Notes: generated from the letters alone by a model not told the origin. A DNA stretch of 64,000 bases from Prinsepia uniflora (GCA_032719365.1 CM064867.1:55244601-55308600); one strand, 5' to 3'. Counted from the stretch's first letter, positions 37,501 to 51,671 are shown. Program-made: numbers and translations.

Positions 37501-37824
37501 TCCCGGTCAAAAAGTCAACTTTTGACCTCCTATTCACCCAAATTACCAAAATGCCCCTAAACTTCCGAACGTCATAACTTCTTCCTCGAACGTCGGAATT
37601 GAACGTGCCACCTGTCTATGAACTCGTGACATCACGAACTACGTCACGGTCATCGGTCAAAGTCCATTTGACCGCCCGATTAAAAAGTCAACGTTTTGCC
37701 ACCATCAGGGGCAAAACGGTCATTTCGCACCGTTCGTCCGATTTCGCTCTACTAATCACGGATTAGCCTCACTAATCGTGATTAGTCACTAATCTAATCT
37801 AGGAATTTGGGACGGGTCGTTACA
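34553..37824 (-). mobile_element. Array D, LTR 2 (shared middle LTR)
   Basis: 3272 bp. It serves as 5' LTR of internal region 1 and 3' LTR of internal region 2. It has a private 15-bp duplication (GACATGTCAGACTCT) near 36243-36275. The hairpin array is at 35300-35482, the palindrome at 37283-37308 and the inverted-repeat module at 34759-35834. No TSD flanks it, as expected for a recombination product and not a separate insertion. Confidence 0.95.
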
Positions 37825-40800
37825 ACCTTCCCTCCTTAATTAATTTCGTCCTCGAAATTCCAACCGACCTAATCTAACCGTTCTTCCCTCCTTAATTAGT
37901 TTCGTTCTTGAAACTCCACTACCCTGATTCCACATCCACCTCGTGGAAAGTAGAATCGACCGCAAAACACGTGTACCCTAGTACACCCACTAGTCAACAT
38001 AAACCTCGTTTGTAACTAGACGTACCATTAACGCTCTCGTCGTATCGACTACATTCGACCACGTCGAATGACAGAAGTCGTACGCTCCGAACTGATCCCA
38101 CTTGTCAGATCTACCGTTTCGCTGACACAACCAACTAGACGGTTCCTTGCTCAACCACTAACTATCCTGACGTCTGCTCCCACTGGGAGTCATTAGACCT
38201 CACACCATGATCCACGCTGACACCTCCTACAAACTGTCAGTACTTGACAGTTGTCAGTCGCAAACTGATATGACACACACTCGTGGTTACACTAACCACA
38301 AGCATTTCACTCGACCTGTGTGTAACTAGACTCATCAGAACCACTATGACCCAATGCACAGTATCCAATGTCCAGTCCACGACCCCGATTAATCCAATGG
38401 TATCGGAACCAAGCCGACTACCAACACGCTCTCCAACGTACCACCGGTATCTCCTATATACCGTCGTCAGGCACGACAAGTCTGCCTAGTATCGTACCTT
38501 GAACAACGTACAAGGTACGTACATCTACCCATCAATCAGCCTACAACCACCTAGGTTGTAGCCAATCACGTTTCTACGATGGAGTCCATTTGTCCAATCC
38601 AGTATTAGACAATCGAAACTCCGATCCATTATTTATTTCCAAATCCGAATCCGAATCCGCAATTTCGTAAGAAATCCCAAATCCGAACCCAGATCCATAT
38701 CCATGTTCAAATCTGAATCCGAAATCCTTATTCCGTAAGCTAGCATTTGGAATAACTATTCCGAACCCAAATCCATAAAAGAAAATCTACAGTCAAGCTC
38801 TAGAATCAAATCCTGGATCGTCACCCAGAATCCGATTCCAAAGCCCAAATCTAGAAATCCTCTTTCAAGTTCCAAAATCAAATCCTGAATCGTCATCCAG
38901 AAATCTGGTTCCAAAACCTGAAATATCGTTCACGTCTACCTAGACATACCAAAACCAAACCTATCGGTTACCCACTCAACCGATTACCACCATACGATCG
39001 ATTGACTTCATAGGGAAGTCAATCCCAACATCAACACAACACTAGGTCAGACAAAATCCGACCTCGTCAGACACCTACTCATCGGACAACTACTCAGGCG
39101 AGTAATAAGCCATATGGGATTTACCTCGAAAAGAAGTTCAGTCCCCTCATGCTCAACTCAAACATCCAAGTAAGAGTGATAAACTCTCCACCTATCTGGA
39201 TCATCCAAATCACGATCCAGATCCAACACTACGTCAACCGACCATAGACGTCACGATCGAGGATCGTCACGACGTCCAAAGTCCTCAACATCAAAATCCG
39301 GATCCACCTAGGATCACACAGCTCACTCAGCTAACAATCCACCTGAGATCCGATTATAGGGTCTTACACCCTCAACGAATCAGCATACTGACACATCGTT
39401 CTGCAACCAATTCCCCCATCTTAAATAGATCAGTCAACGACGAGACACGCCGAGACTGTGGGTTCTCACTGATTACCTCGTATCGATCCTTGTCATTCCA
39501 CCGAGGAAAATCAAAGATGATACAAGACTGTGACATCAAAACTCATCCTATGTGAATACAACCAAGCTCGCTGCATTCACCACGCCACGTAATCCAACAT
39601 CGTCTGCCACCAAGTAGAAAATGAGAAATCTCAGTCACCTAACTTCGATATACTCATCTCCTCCTGATGGTCCAGAACAAATCCCGGGTCCACCAACCAA
39701 TACACAATCAGTGTACTAGAGGCAACCAACAACATCTATACCATCAACGTCATCTACCATCATCAATCATGGTAGAATTCGAGAAGTCACCCAAAACGAC
39801 TTCGACATACCCGTTACCAATGCGGAAAACCCGCATTCCACTCGTCACCTCAATCGCAACCTCTCGCGATTCCGAAGTTCCAACAAGATTGGAAACAACG
39901 TACCCAGACATCAACCACTTGTACCCTAACTATCCGTGATCCACTCCCGAACCACAGATACCGAACATATGCCCATCTCGACGGAGTCACACCCCGATCC
40001 GTAACTCATCGTCATCACGATCACCGGTACCAGTACCAGCGCTAGTACCAGCACCACGCACTATCACCAAAACTAGTGTCAGTATCAACACGCCGTGTGC
40101 AAAACTGACACCCTGGATCTCCGCTCATACCGAGCGACGATCCCGTACCTCTGCTCGAATAGGAGAAACTCTGTCTCCCTCGTACCCAACAACTCTGGGT
40201 ACAGTCACCCTGACAACTCATACGAGAAAAGGAAAACGTTCCCCGAACGTCCCCGATCCCCAACAATCGTAACTATAACCACTCTCGGTAGTAGCGCCTG
40301 CCCCACACTCGTGCAGACCTAACTACCAGACATCGCTATATCCAGACTCCGTATCCAACGGAATCAATCGCCCGTACCAACTACTCTGTATCCCACTCAG
40401 GGATTCCATCGACAAGTACCAACCCTGGTAACCTGTCCAACCAAACTCCAACCAGTCGCAACTCGACTATCCCAATGTCGTCTACCAGGTCACCCGCGAC
40501 CTTAGTTGCACCAACCCACAACTGAAGTAGCACGACAACCAACTCGGTCTAACCGATACGTACAACTCTGATTGCGAAGTGCAGTCCCAACACAAACTGA
40601 CATGACTAGACCGACTAACGAATCCAAATCCGAATAGTCGTCCAAGTCAAACCACTCGTCAATTCCCATTTCCGAACCATACACATACGGTAGGGTTCCA
40701 CAATCAAGCCCTAGGGTCACTCTGAACCCAACTGCATAAGGCAGTAAAATCCACGATCTGACCGACCCCGCGGTCTGGACATCATAAAGACGTCAATCCT

Positions 40801-41117
40801 ATCCTACCGTCAATCCAACTCGGATTCCTCGAATCCGGTTGCTAACTGCCGACTGCAGTAAATCCATTTAACTCAACATAATCTGACCATCTAATGGTCA
40901 CAACATCGAATCAGTCGTCGGAACCGATCCTACGACATCGTGAAGGCGATCCCAACTAACCGTCTCACGATCACACTCCAGAATACGAACACGTTAATCC
41001 CTTTGTATGGTTGCTCACGAACTGTAGCCCATTGAGATATCACATCCTCGACCAGCGTACGTGCTCCAAGAGCTACACGGTTGCTCGAATAGAGACAACC
41101 CCGCTCTGATACCACGT
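37825..41117 (-). mobile_element. Array D, internal region 2
   Basis: Near-identical to internal region 1, with about ten substitutions by eye in 3.3 kb. It has a deletion of about 105 bp near 41010, where CTTTGTATGGT joins a diverged link to CACGAACTGTAG. The polypurine tract is at 37825-37837 and the primer site at 41103-41114. It is non-coding. Confidence 0.93.
41103..41114 (-). other. Array D primer-binding site 2
   Basis: GCTCTGATACCA on the plus strand, 3 nt from LTR 3. Confidence 0.92.
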
Positions 41118-44100
41118 TGACAGGACCCATCCCAATCCCCCCGGGATTAGTGCGGGATGACCCTGCTCCTGTCTGACACGAAGTGTCAGACAAGGGATAT
41201 TTCCGACCTTTGCCCTCCCGGGCTATCAGAGTACGCCAGGATCTGGAGGAGGCATGTGATATCTCGGTCCCTGCTACAGTCCACATCCGATGTCAACCTG
41301 AAGGGCAGTCAAAACATTAAAAACTGTGAGTGGACAAAACAAAGAGTTTATAAAAACATTTAATAAGGAAGACATTTGTACCCTCCACTAAAAAGCATGC
41401 ATGCATTCGAAAACCATTTATCCAAAACAACCATATGTGGGACTAAGCCCAAAGCAGATATAAACTAAGGTCAAAAGGACCACAATAAAAACGACCATAC
41501 GGGCCACTGCCCAAATCCTGTGCACACCTGTACACACCACATATCATATATCATATATCCATCACATACATATATATAAGTCACACAACCAATCCTGTCA
41601 CGGTATCCAAAGCCACGCGCATGCTACCCAGGTCTCAATCCGAGTCTTCTCAAAGTCAAGATCAATGTCCGTAGACCACTGACCCTACCCGAGGTAATAG
41701 TAATCATAGCCTTCCTGAGAGTAAGGAACCCAACTGGGGGTGACTCCACGCAGTCGGTGCTCCGTGACTACTCCGGGGTCCACCCAGGCCAACGACCCTC
41801 CCGGGAGGAGATAGTAGAACATTTAAAGGAAGGTAGACGAACATATATATACATAACATAAACATTCATGACCGGTTCCCCTGAACCGTCATGATCCATC
41901 ATATCCATAATCAGGTAACATGCCGGTTCCCATAAACCGTCATGTACCGTAATAACCAACAAGGGTTCATGCCGGTTCCCATAAACCGTCATGAACCATG
42001 ATACCATAACAAGGGTTCATGCCGGTTCCCATAAACCGTCATGAACCTGGGAATCCATTTAAGGTTCCCTGACCTGAAATCAAAACCGTAAAGTGACTGG
42101 GTCTCGTACCCGAACATAGGACACCAACTGGGCACCGTGCCCGGAATCTGAGGTCATATGCCCGAGACAAAACCAAATGGGTCTCATACCCGAGTTTATC
42201 ATTTTGAAATCCAAATTCAGTTCATTTAAATCAATAAAGAAATACAGACCCGTATAAGCACCGTATAAGGCCGAAACCTCGAAATACGTGCTGATACGTA
42301 ACCACATACAAATGCACCCATGGCATCATCAAACAAGTAATAAAACATATAATAAACATTTATGCATGCACCAATTTAGAAAACAAGGTCCACTCACAGA
42401 CCGTCCGAGCTGCCGCCTCGATTTGCGTGCCATACGGCTCCCCGAGCCGATCACCGTCACCGGGACTCCCAAACCTGTCCAAATCGTAATAGAAGGTTAC
42501 TAACTACTTAATTAACCTCCCACTAAAGCCCCGTAATTTTCCCGTATTTTTAACTATTTTTAATCCCGAACCTAAACCTTCCGCTGCCCCGAAACATATC
42601 GAGACGGTGTCCGATCGACACGAAACCAGTCCCAAAATGTTCGTTACATCGAATAGATGATTTCACATGTTGGAACTTTCCCCAGATTTCCTGCCACGCG
42701 CCCTCACGCGCCGCCCGAAGTGGCTGCGCGTGGGCTTCACGCGCCTCTGCAGTACCTGCTGACGTCATCGCTGACGTCAGCATGACGTCATCTGATAGCT
42801 GTCAGGTCTGACATGTCAGACTCTGACAGGTGCCACGTGTCATGCTCCCATTGGTCCACGTTACTGTGTTGTCAGTGCCACGTGTCATCACGGCACTGGT
42901 CCACGTTACTATGTTGTCAGTGCCACGTGTCATCACGGCACTGGTCCACGTCGGTGCCACGTGTCAGCCCCTGATTGGGCCACGTCACTGACATGTCAGT
43001 ACTGACTGTGCACTGACATGTGACACGTGTCGGCTGATGAATAGTCCACGTCACCTGACAACCTGACAGGTGCCACGTCATCATGCCACGTCACCACCTT
43101 CAACCGCTCGACGGGTCGACCCGAATACCAGTAACCGGGTCGCCGTGACCCGCGACTTGACCCGGCCGGTTCTCCACCGTCCGACCACCAAAATGCCTCC
43201 CGTTTGTCCCATTTTCATCCTCTAATCCTAACCTAGGGTTCTATGACATTAAACTGAAAGGAAAACACCGAAAACCATACCTTCGAGTTTGGCCATGGCG
43301 GTCGTGTATTCCTCCGCCGTTCACGGCCGTTCTAGGCCTTCCCCATCCCCAAAACTAATCCTATTCGACTCCTAGGGCTACCAGAAACCTAACCTAAACC
43401 TTAGAATCGAATAAAAAGCAACAAAACTGAGTTTTGAATTTTTGAATATTTTTACCTCACGGGTTCCCTCTCCCCGCCGTGTCCTCCGCCGTGGCTGGCC
43501 GTGGCCTGCCATCCTTAGCCTCTTTCCACCACCTCACGGTCATGTTCAGCTCATCCAAGCAAGGAATGGTGATGGTGTGTGGTTGTTTTGGTTTTGTGAA
43601 GGAAAAGGGAGAAAATGAAGAAAAAGATGAAGTGATGAATGTGATGTCGTGGAAGAGAAGAGAGAGGGAGATAGTGTGATCAGATGAGGGAAAGAGAGAT
43701 GGAGGGTGAGGATTGATAGTTAGGATTGAATTGGATGGCTAGGATTGAATTAGGTGTGGGTTTGGTTTATAAAAATAATTAAATAATATTAATTAATTCT
43801 ATAGATCCACATTTTGGGGGATCAAAGCAATGGGATGAGTGACACTTGTCACTCATCCATGGGGCCCACCAAAATATCCACCCAATCAGATTTCGCCGAA
43901 ACGTCCCCGTCTCGAAGTTCGTGCATAGTGAAATCGAACTTCCGTGACCCATAACTCTCCCGTTCGAAGTCCGATTTCAGTGTGCCGCCTGTCTACGGAT
44001 TCGTATCGTCCTTATCTACGTAACGGTCTTCGGTCCTCGGCCATCGGACCTCCCGGTCAAAAAGTCAACTTTTGACCTCCTATTCACCCAAATTACCAAA

Positions 44101-44374
44101 ATGCCCCTAAACTTCCGAACGTCATAACTTCTTCCTCGAACGTCGGAATTGAACGTGCCACCTGTCTATGAACTCGTGACGTCACGAACTACGTCACGGT
44201 CATTGGTCAAAGTCCATTTGACCGCCCGATTAAAAAGTCAACGTTTTGCCACCATCAGGGGCAAAACGGTCATTTCGCACCGTTCGTCCGATTTCGCTCT
44301 ACTAATCACGGATTAGCCTCACTAATCGTGATTAGTCACTAATCTAATCTAGGAATTTGGGACGGGTCGTTACA
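41118..44374 (-). mobile_element. Array D, LTR 3 (rightmost, 5' LTR)
   Basis: 3257 bp with the same modules: inverted repeats 41324-41335 and 42388-42399, hairpins 41864-42047, palindrome 43833-43858. It is followed directly by the GTTTT target duplication at 44375. Confidence 0.95.
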
Positions 44375-45485
44375 GTTTTGGAATCGGATTCTGGGTGACG
44401 ATTCAGGATTTGATTCTAGAGCTTGATTGTAGATTTTCTTTTATGGATTTGGGTACGGAATGGTCATTCCTAATACTAGTTTTACGGAATGATGATTTTG
44501 GATTCGAATTTGGGAAATGGTTATGGATATGATTTCTGGTTTTGAAATCGGGATTTCTTACGAAATTGCGGATTCGGATTCAGATTTGGAAATAGATGAT
44601 GGGTTGGAGTTTTGATTTGTCTAGTACTGGATTGGACAGATGGACTCCAAATTGGAACGTGATTGGCTACAACCTAGGTGGGTGTAGGCTGATTGATGGG
44701 TAGTTGTATGTACCTTGTACGTTGTTCGAGGTATGATACCAGGCAGACTGGTGATGTCTGGTGACGATATATAGGTTATACCAGTGGTACATTGGAGAGC
44801 GTATTGGTAGTCGGCTTAGTTCCGGTACCATTGGATTAGTTGAGGTCTTGTACGTGGATTGGACATTGGATACTATGCATTGGGCCATGGTATTTCTAAT
44901 GGGTCTAGTTACATACAGGTCGAGTGCTTTGTGGGTAAGTGTTTACCCATGGTTGAGTGAGTTGGTGGTTAGTGTAACCACGAGTGAGTATAGTGACAGT
45001 TTTCGATTGACGGCTGTCAAGTGGTGACAGTTTGTCGGAGGTGTCAACGTAGATCGTTGAGTGCGGTTTGGTGACTCCCAGTGGGAGGAGACGTCAGGAT
45101 AGGTTAGAGATTGAGGAAGGAACCGTAGAGTTTTTTATGTCAGCGAAAGGGTAGATTTGACAAGTGGGTCGATCATAGGATACTTGGGCTACTCTGATAC
45201 TGACAGGTGGTGTCAGTTCGGAGCGTACGACTTCTGCTATTCGACGTGGTCGAATGTAGATGATGCGACGTGAGCGTTAGTGGTACGTCTAGTAGCAGAC
45301 GAGTATCGTTCTGGTTAGTGGGTGTACGAGTGTACACGAGTTTCGAGGTCAATTCTACTTTCCACGGGGTGGATGTGGAATCAAGATAATTGCAGTTTCG
45401 AGAACGGAACTAATTAAGGAGGGAAGAACAGCTAGAATTAGGTCGGTTGGAATTTCGAGGACGAAATTAATTAAGGAGGGAAGGT
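44375..45485 (+). mobile_element. Element C, internal region, right part, with double polypurine tract
   Basis: It begins with the GTTTT duplication and continues the C interior. GAATTTCGAGGACGAAATT at about 45450-45468 is the typical 3' tail of plant chromovirus polyproteins. AAGGAGGGAAGGT (45473-45485) is the polypurine tract. A near-copy, AACTAATTAAGGAGGGAAGA, sits about 60 bp upstream (from about 45408). Confidence 0.88.
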
Positions 45486-48400
45486 TGTAACAACCCGTCC
45501 CGAATTTCATGATTAGATTAGTGACTAATCACGATTAGTGAGGTTAATCGGTGATTAGTTAGGCTAAATCGGACGAACGATGTGAAATGACCGTTTTGCC
45601 CCTAGTGGTGGCAAAATGTTGACTTTTCAATCGGGCGGTCAAATGGACTTTGACCGATGACCGTGACGTAGTTCGTGACGTCACGAGTTCATAGACAGGT
45701 GGCACGTTCAATTCCGACATTCGAGGAGGAAGTTATGACGTTCGAAAGTTTAGGGGCATTTTGGTAATTTTGGATAAAAGGAGTCAAATGTTGACTTTTT
45801 GACCAAGAGGTCCGATGGCCGAGGGCCAAAGACCGTTACGTAGATGGGGACGATACGAATCCATAGGCAGGCGGCACACTGAAATCGGACTTCGAACGGG
45901 AGAGTTATGGGTCACGGAAGTTCGATTTCACTATGCACGAACTTCGAGACGGGGATGATTTGGTGAAAGCTGATTGGGCAGATATTTTTAGTGGGTCCCG
46001 TGGATGAGTGACAAGTGTCACTCATCCTATTGGTCAATACCCTTAATTTGTGGATCTAATTAATAAAATATTATTATTTTAATTATTTTATAATTAATCC
46101 TAATAACCTTAAATCCTAACCATCCATTCTATTTTAATCTCTCAAATCCTAATCCTCCATCCCATTCCTCACATCTGATCAGCCATCCCCCTTCTTCTTT
46201 GCTTCCTTACCACCCGAAACCCCATAACCCCATTTTCTCCATTTTCTTTCAAAAAACCGAAACACACACACCTCATTACCATTCATTGCTTGGGTGTGAT
46301 CGTAAGTGACGGGAGGGAAGGACAGAGAGGCTGGGACGACGAGTCATAGCGACAGACGACGGAGGACACGGCGGAGGAGCTCGACCCGTGAGCTGAAAAT
46401 ATTTAAAAATCCAAGTTTTGTTTTTGTTAGGTTTTAATTGAAACTAATGATTGGGTTGTGCTTCTGGGGGACCTAGCAGAGAAATGGGATTGTTTTTTAA
46501 GGTTAGAGTGGCCTGGAGCAACCGTGAACGGCGGAGGAAGTCACGGCCGCCATGGCTGGATTGAAGGTACGGGTTTTCGATGTTTTTTCTTCCGTTTTAA
46601 GTCATAGGACTGTAGGTTAGGTTGAGACGAAGAGAATGGGACAAACGGGAACGATTTTGGTGGCCGGACGGCAGAGAACCGGCCGGGTCAAGCCGCGGGT
46701 CACAGCGAACCGGTTACTGGTATTCGGGTCGACCCGCAGGAGGACAGAGATGACAGGTGACGTCATCCTGCTGACATCATCATGTCAGGGATGACGTCAG
46801 CATTGTCAGATCTGACAATGTCAGCTGACATGTCAGAAAATGGGCCAATAGGAGTGCAACACGTGTCACATGTCAGTGCACAGTCAGCACTGACATGTTA
46901 GTGACGTGGCCCAATCAGGGGCTGACACGTGTCACTAACGTGGACCAGTGCCGTGATGACACGTGGCACATGTCAGATTCCACGTGGCACTGACAGCACA
47001 GTGACGTGGACCAATAGGAGCTTGGCACGTGGCACCTGTCAGAGTCTGACATGTCAGACCTGACAGTTGTCAGATGACATCATGCTGACGTCAGCAGGTA
47101 CTGTAGCTGGCGCGTGAAGCCCACGCGCAGCCACTTCAGGCGGCGCGTGTGGGCGCGTGGGGGAGAATTTGGGGATGTGTTCAACATACGAAATCTTCTA
47201 TTCGATGTAGCGAAAATTTTGGGACTGGTTTCGTGTCGATCGGACACCATCTCGATATGTTTCGGGGCATCGGAAGGTTTAGGTTCGGGTTTAAAAATAG
47301 TTAAAAATACGGGAAAATTATGGGGTTTTGGTAGGAGGTTAATTAAGTAGTTAGTAACCTTCTATTACGATTTGGACAGGTTTGGGAGTCCCGGTGACGG
47401 TGATCGGCTCGGGGAGCTGTATGGCACGCAAATCGAGGCGGCAGCTCGGACGGTCTGTGAGTGGACCTTGTTTTCTAAATTGGTGCATTCATAAATGTTT
47501 ATTATATGTTTTAAATGCTTGTTTGTAATGCCATGGGTGCATTTGTATATGGTTACATATAAGCACGTATTTCAAGATTTCGGCCTTATACGGTGCTTGT
47601 ACGGGTATGTATTTCTGTATTGATTTAAATGAACTGGAATTGAATTTCAAAAGGATAAACTCGGGTATGAGACCCATTTGGTTTTGTCTCGGGCATATGA
47701 CCTCAGATTCCGAGCACGGTGCCTAGCTGATGTCATATGTTCGGGCACGAGACCCAATTGTTTTACATTGATGATTTTGGGTCAGGGACCCTAGATGGAT
47801 TTCCAAGTTCATGGCGGTTTATCGGAACCGGCATGAACTCTGGAAAGGTCATTGTGGTTCATGACGGTTTATGGGAACCGGCATGAACCTTTGTCAGGTC
47901 ATTGTGGTGCATGACGGTTTATGGGAACTGGTATGAACCCTGGTTAATGGATGTTATGGATCATGACGGTTCAAGGGAACCGGGCATGAATGTTTATGTT
48001 ATGTATATATATGTATTCATATACCTTCCTTTACTTCTATTATCTCCTCCGGGGAGGGTCGTTGGCCTGGGTGGACCCCGGAGTAGTCACGGAGCACCGA
48101 CTGAGTGGAGTCACCCCCCAGTTGGGTTCCTTACTCTCAGGAAGGCTATGATTACTATTACCTCGGGTAGGGTCAGTGGTCTGCGGACATTGATCTTGAC
48201 TTTGAGAAGACTCGGATTGAGACCTGGGTAGCACGCGCGTAGCTTTGGAAACCGTGACAGGATTGGTTGTGTGAATTATATGTATATATGATGTATGCTA
48301 TATGATATGATATATGATGTGTGTTTACACAGGTTTTGGGCAGTAGCCCGTATGGTTGGTTTCTTTTGATTTGGGCTGAGTCCCTTATGGATTTGGGCAG

Positions 48401-48777
48401 TGACCTGTATAGTCATTTTCATTATGGTTCTTTCAATCTTGGTTTTGGGCTTAGTTCCCGCATATGATTTCTGGATAAATGGTTTTTGAATGCATGCATG
48501 CTTTTTAGTGAAGGGTACAAATGTCTTCTCGTTAAAATGTTTTTATAAACTTTTGTTTTGTCCACTCACAGCTTTTAATGTTTTAACTGCCCTTCAGGTT
48601 GACATCGGATGTGGACTGTAGTAGAGATCGAGATATCACATACCTCCTCCGGATCCTGGCGTACTCTGATAGCCCGGGAGGGCAAAGGATGGAAATATCC
48701 CTTGTCTGACACTTCGTGTCAGACGGGAGCAGGGTCATCCCGCACTAATCCTGGGGGGATTGGGATGGGTCCTGTCA
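45486..48777 (+). mobile_element. Element C, 3' LTR
   Basis: 3292 bp, from TGTAACAACCCGTCCC to GGGATGGGTCCTGTCA. It is the uninterrupted counterpart of the 5' LTR. The palindrome is at 46002-46027, the ACGT/TGTCAG block at about 46750-47100, the inverted-repeat module at 47455-48571 and the hairpin array at 47808-47990. Relative to the 5' copy it lacks short pieces in the TGTCAG block. TGAGA follows at 48778. Confidence 0.95.
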
Positions 48778-50235
48778 TGAGACGAGTCGAATGGAAAAAG
48801 AATGGCTGAAAAAGGTTGAGTTTTGACTGAGTTATGGCCGGATGAGGGGCGTGGGTCGAACGACTTGTTATAGTGGTTTGGGTCGACCCAGCTAGAGGTT
48901 GAAGAAGATCACGCGGCACACCACATCCTTATGTATGGCCATGTGGCCAACCAGGTATGGACATATGGCACACCACATCCTCATGTATGGACACGTGTCT
49001 AGGTGTTAGTCCAGTCAGTAGTTGACATGGTAGTGCCATGTCATCATTGTCAGACCACGTGGACCAGTGAGGTGGTGCCACATGGCAATGTGTCAGAGGG
49101 TTGTCAGAGTTATCAATGACACGTGGTAGTAGACGTGGCAGTGATGACGTCAGTAGGTGATGTCATCATATGTTGTGGCACATCTCAGACGGTGACACAT
49201 GGAACCAGTCAGGGAGTGTCATGTGGCATGTTGTCAGAGATGTCAGAGCTATCAGATGTTAAGATGACGTTAGCAGATGACATCAGCAGTGACGTCAATT
49301 AGGGCTGATGTCAACAAATGACATCAGTATTGACCAGCCGTGTGAGAACTTTGACCAGTACCTGTGGGCGCGTGTTGTGAATGATCAAAGATCATTCGTC
49401 GATCTGAATCCAATGGCGGTGGTTTCAGATCAATCGGAGCTCGTTTGATAGGTATTTTGGATGTTTTTCTCATCGGGAAGCGTGTTCAGAATGCGTTTCC
49501 AGTTCCAGGATTTTTGGGTGTCTTTGATATGGACTTATATTGGTTGATGGTGATCTCTGGGTATGATTTGGACAGGCCCAGACATCCCAAAGACTTTGGA
49601 TTAGCTTCGGATTGGCTTAAGGCGCTGGTTTTGAGCGCACATTATGAGTAGTTAGTGATTGGACATTGTTTTAGAAATATGATGCATGCATAAATGTTTT
49701 AGATGTTTTATGATCGTGGATTGAAATGCAATAATTGCGTATGATTTGAATAGTGATTTGAGTGATGATTTGATTGTCATTTTTGGAAAGATTTTACGGA
49801 TTTGTTTGAAATGGCATTTTGGGCTTCAGACCCAGTTGGATATTGATTTTGACTTAGATTACAGTCAAATGTGATTTCGAACAATGATTTGAGTTACGAT
49901 ATGATATTTCGGGCTTGTGACCCTATTTCAGATTTATGAAATGATATTTTGGGCTTGTGACCCTATTGGAAAGATATTTGACTCTAAGTGTGAGTTCGTG
50001 TGCATTTGAAAGCCATGCTTTGGGCTAAGGCCCTATTGAGATGTATATGAGATTTGGTTTTGGGCTGAGACCCTATGAGATTTGGTTTTGGACTGAGACA
50101 CTATGAGATTTGGTTTTGGGCTGAGACCCTACGATATTTGATTTGATATTGTTTTCACTGAGACCATCCTCTTGAGATTGGTGTGACTCCGGTAGGAATG
50201 TGTTCCCTAGTAAAGGGACTCTGCTATGACCCCCC
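48778..50235 (+). mobile_element. Element A, 3' LTR, right part
   Basis: It begins with the TGAGA duplication, then CGAGTCGAATGGAAAAAGAATGGCTG, matching 8110 onward in the 5' LTR. The ACGT/TGTCAG block is at about 48990-49330. Beyond it lies sequence the 5' LTR has lost. The proper LTR end (GGGATGG...TGTCA) is absent, so it is truncated near 50235. That edge is approximate. Confidence 0.78.
50045..50140. repeat. 28-bp tandem repeat, about 3 copies
   Basis: GAGATTTGGTTTTGGGCTGA-GACCCTAT repeats three times with one or two changes. It is a local expansion of the GGGCT..ACCC motif found in all these LTRs. Confidence 0.8.
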
Positions 50236-50905
50236 CTCCCCCAAAAGGTCACAGTGAGGGATAGCGATGAACTCATGAAGCTGAAATTTGGATACTCAAA
50301 GTTACGCTAGGACCCTGGGATACAAGAACTTACGAGTGTTTCATGTGGTCGTGTGAGAATTTTAAGGTAACAAGGGATGAGTTTGGATGCAGAAACCAAA
50401 AGGAAATGGATTGAGAAAAATAAGGCCGAAAACTTGGATTTCTAGTTGAGGCCAAGGTACATTATTTTCATCTTTTGAAGTTATAGACTTGTTTCTATGA
50501 TCAAAATGGTGAGAATTGACGTTTAGAATGAAGGAAATGGATGAGAAATGAAGGTTTTGGAATGGGTTGAGATCGCCGGGTTGGGCGACCCGGATTATAG
50601 AAAATCAGGTCACGTTGGAGGCTAGAGGTAATGAACAGTGACTGAACTGTAGCGCGTGGGTTTCATACGCAGAGAAGGAATTAAGTGCATGAGGGGCGCG
50701 TGGCAATTTTTTTCAACATGAAAGTTCTAGTTATGGATCCTACAAGTCTAACGGTACAATTTTCGAGGTGATCAAACATCATCTCGAGGCAATTTTGATT
50801 GTCTGGAAATTTTTATTTTGTTTTAAATTTCTTTTAAAAATCCCAAAAAATTGTGCGATTAAGTATGTGGTTATTTTGGGAAGATTAGTGACCTTAAGAC
50901 ATGAC
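50236..50905 (+). mobile_element. LTR fragment H
   Basis: The motif order (GCCGGGTTGGGCGACCCGG, then TGTAGCGCGTGGGTTTCATACGC, then GGGGCGCGTGG, then CATCTCGAGGC, then TTAGTGACC) follows the middle of the superfamily LTRs, for example 23850-24180 in E. Both ends are missing. It is probably cut by the Tat-like element to its right. Confidence 0.55.
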
Positions 50906-51671
50906 TGATAGGTCTTCAAATAAGTATTATTTTATATTATTTTATACCCTTTATACTTGACTTTTAATATTAAAATACTAAAAAATTGAAGAAAATTATA
51001 TATTTGTGGGATTTTTGTAGAAATAAATAAATCTTGGATTTTGGAGCGTTTTGGCGAAAGAATCGTCCCGGTCAGAATTATGACGAAGAAATTATAGAGA
51101 AAATATAATAGGCCACTGAAATTCTCTTGAGAATTCAGTAGACTGTTGCTGAAGACCACAAATCCAAGAATCCAGCCCATAATTCAAGCAGCCCAGCAAG
51201 GCCTAGTCCAAAATTCAGCACAGCCTACGTGCGGAAAACTAGTCCAAATCCTTTCGCTAGCCCAGTCAGAGCAGTCGACAAGCACTAGATAAACCTCGTT
51301 TTGCTACTTCCGCGTGCGTGTGCCGAAGTCGCCTGCCCTCTGTCGGCGCGTCTAGCGCGACGTCCGTACGCAAATGTTAGTGCACGCCTACCGACTCTCG
51401 CTTCCCCTTATCAGTTCGCGCCTGCTGAGGCTATCGTCACCTGCCCCGTCTCCTCCTGCCCAGTCCCATCACCCCAATTCAGCCACTCCCTACCGATTTT
51501 CAGAAGCCAATTTCCTGCACAAAACTGCTCCAACCTACTCCACTTGGTGCAGTTTTTCAGCCATTTTCAGTCCCAAATCAGCCCAAAAATCGTCATTTAT
51601 CATCATTTTATTTGTAATTATTTTTATATTTATTTGTTTGTATTTTATTTTTTGAATTTTGGCACTCCCTC

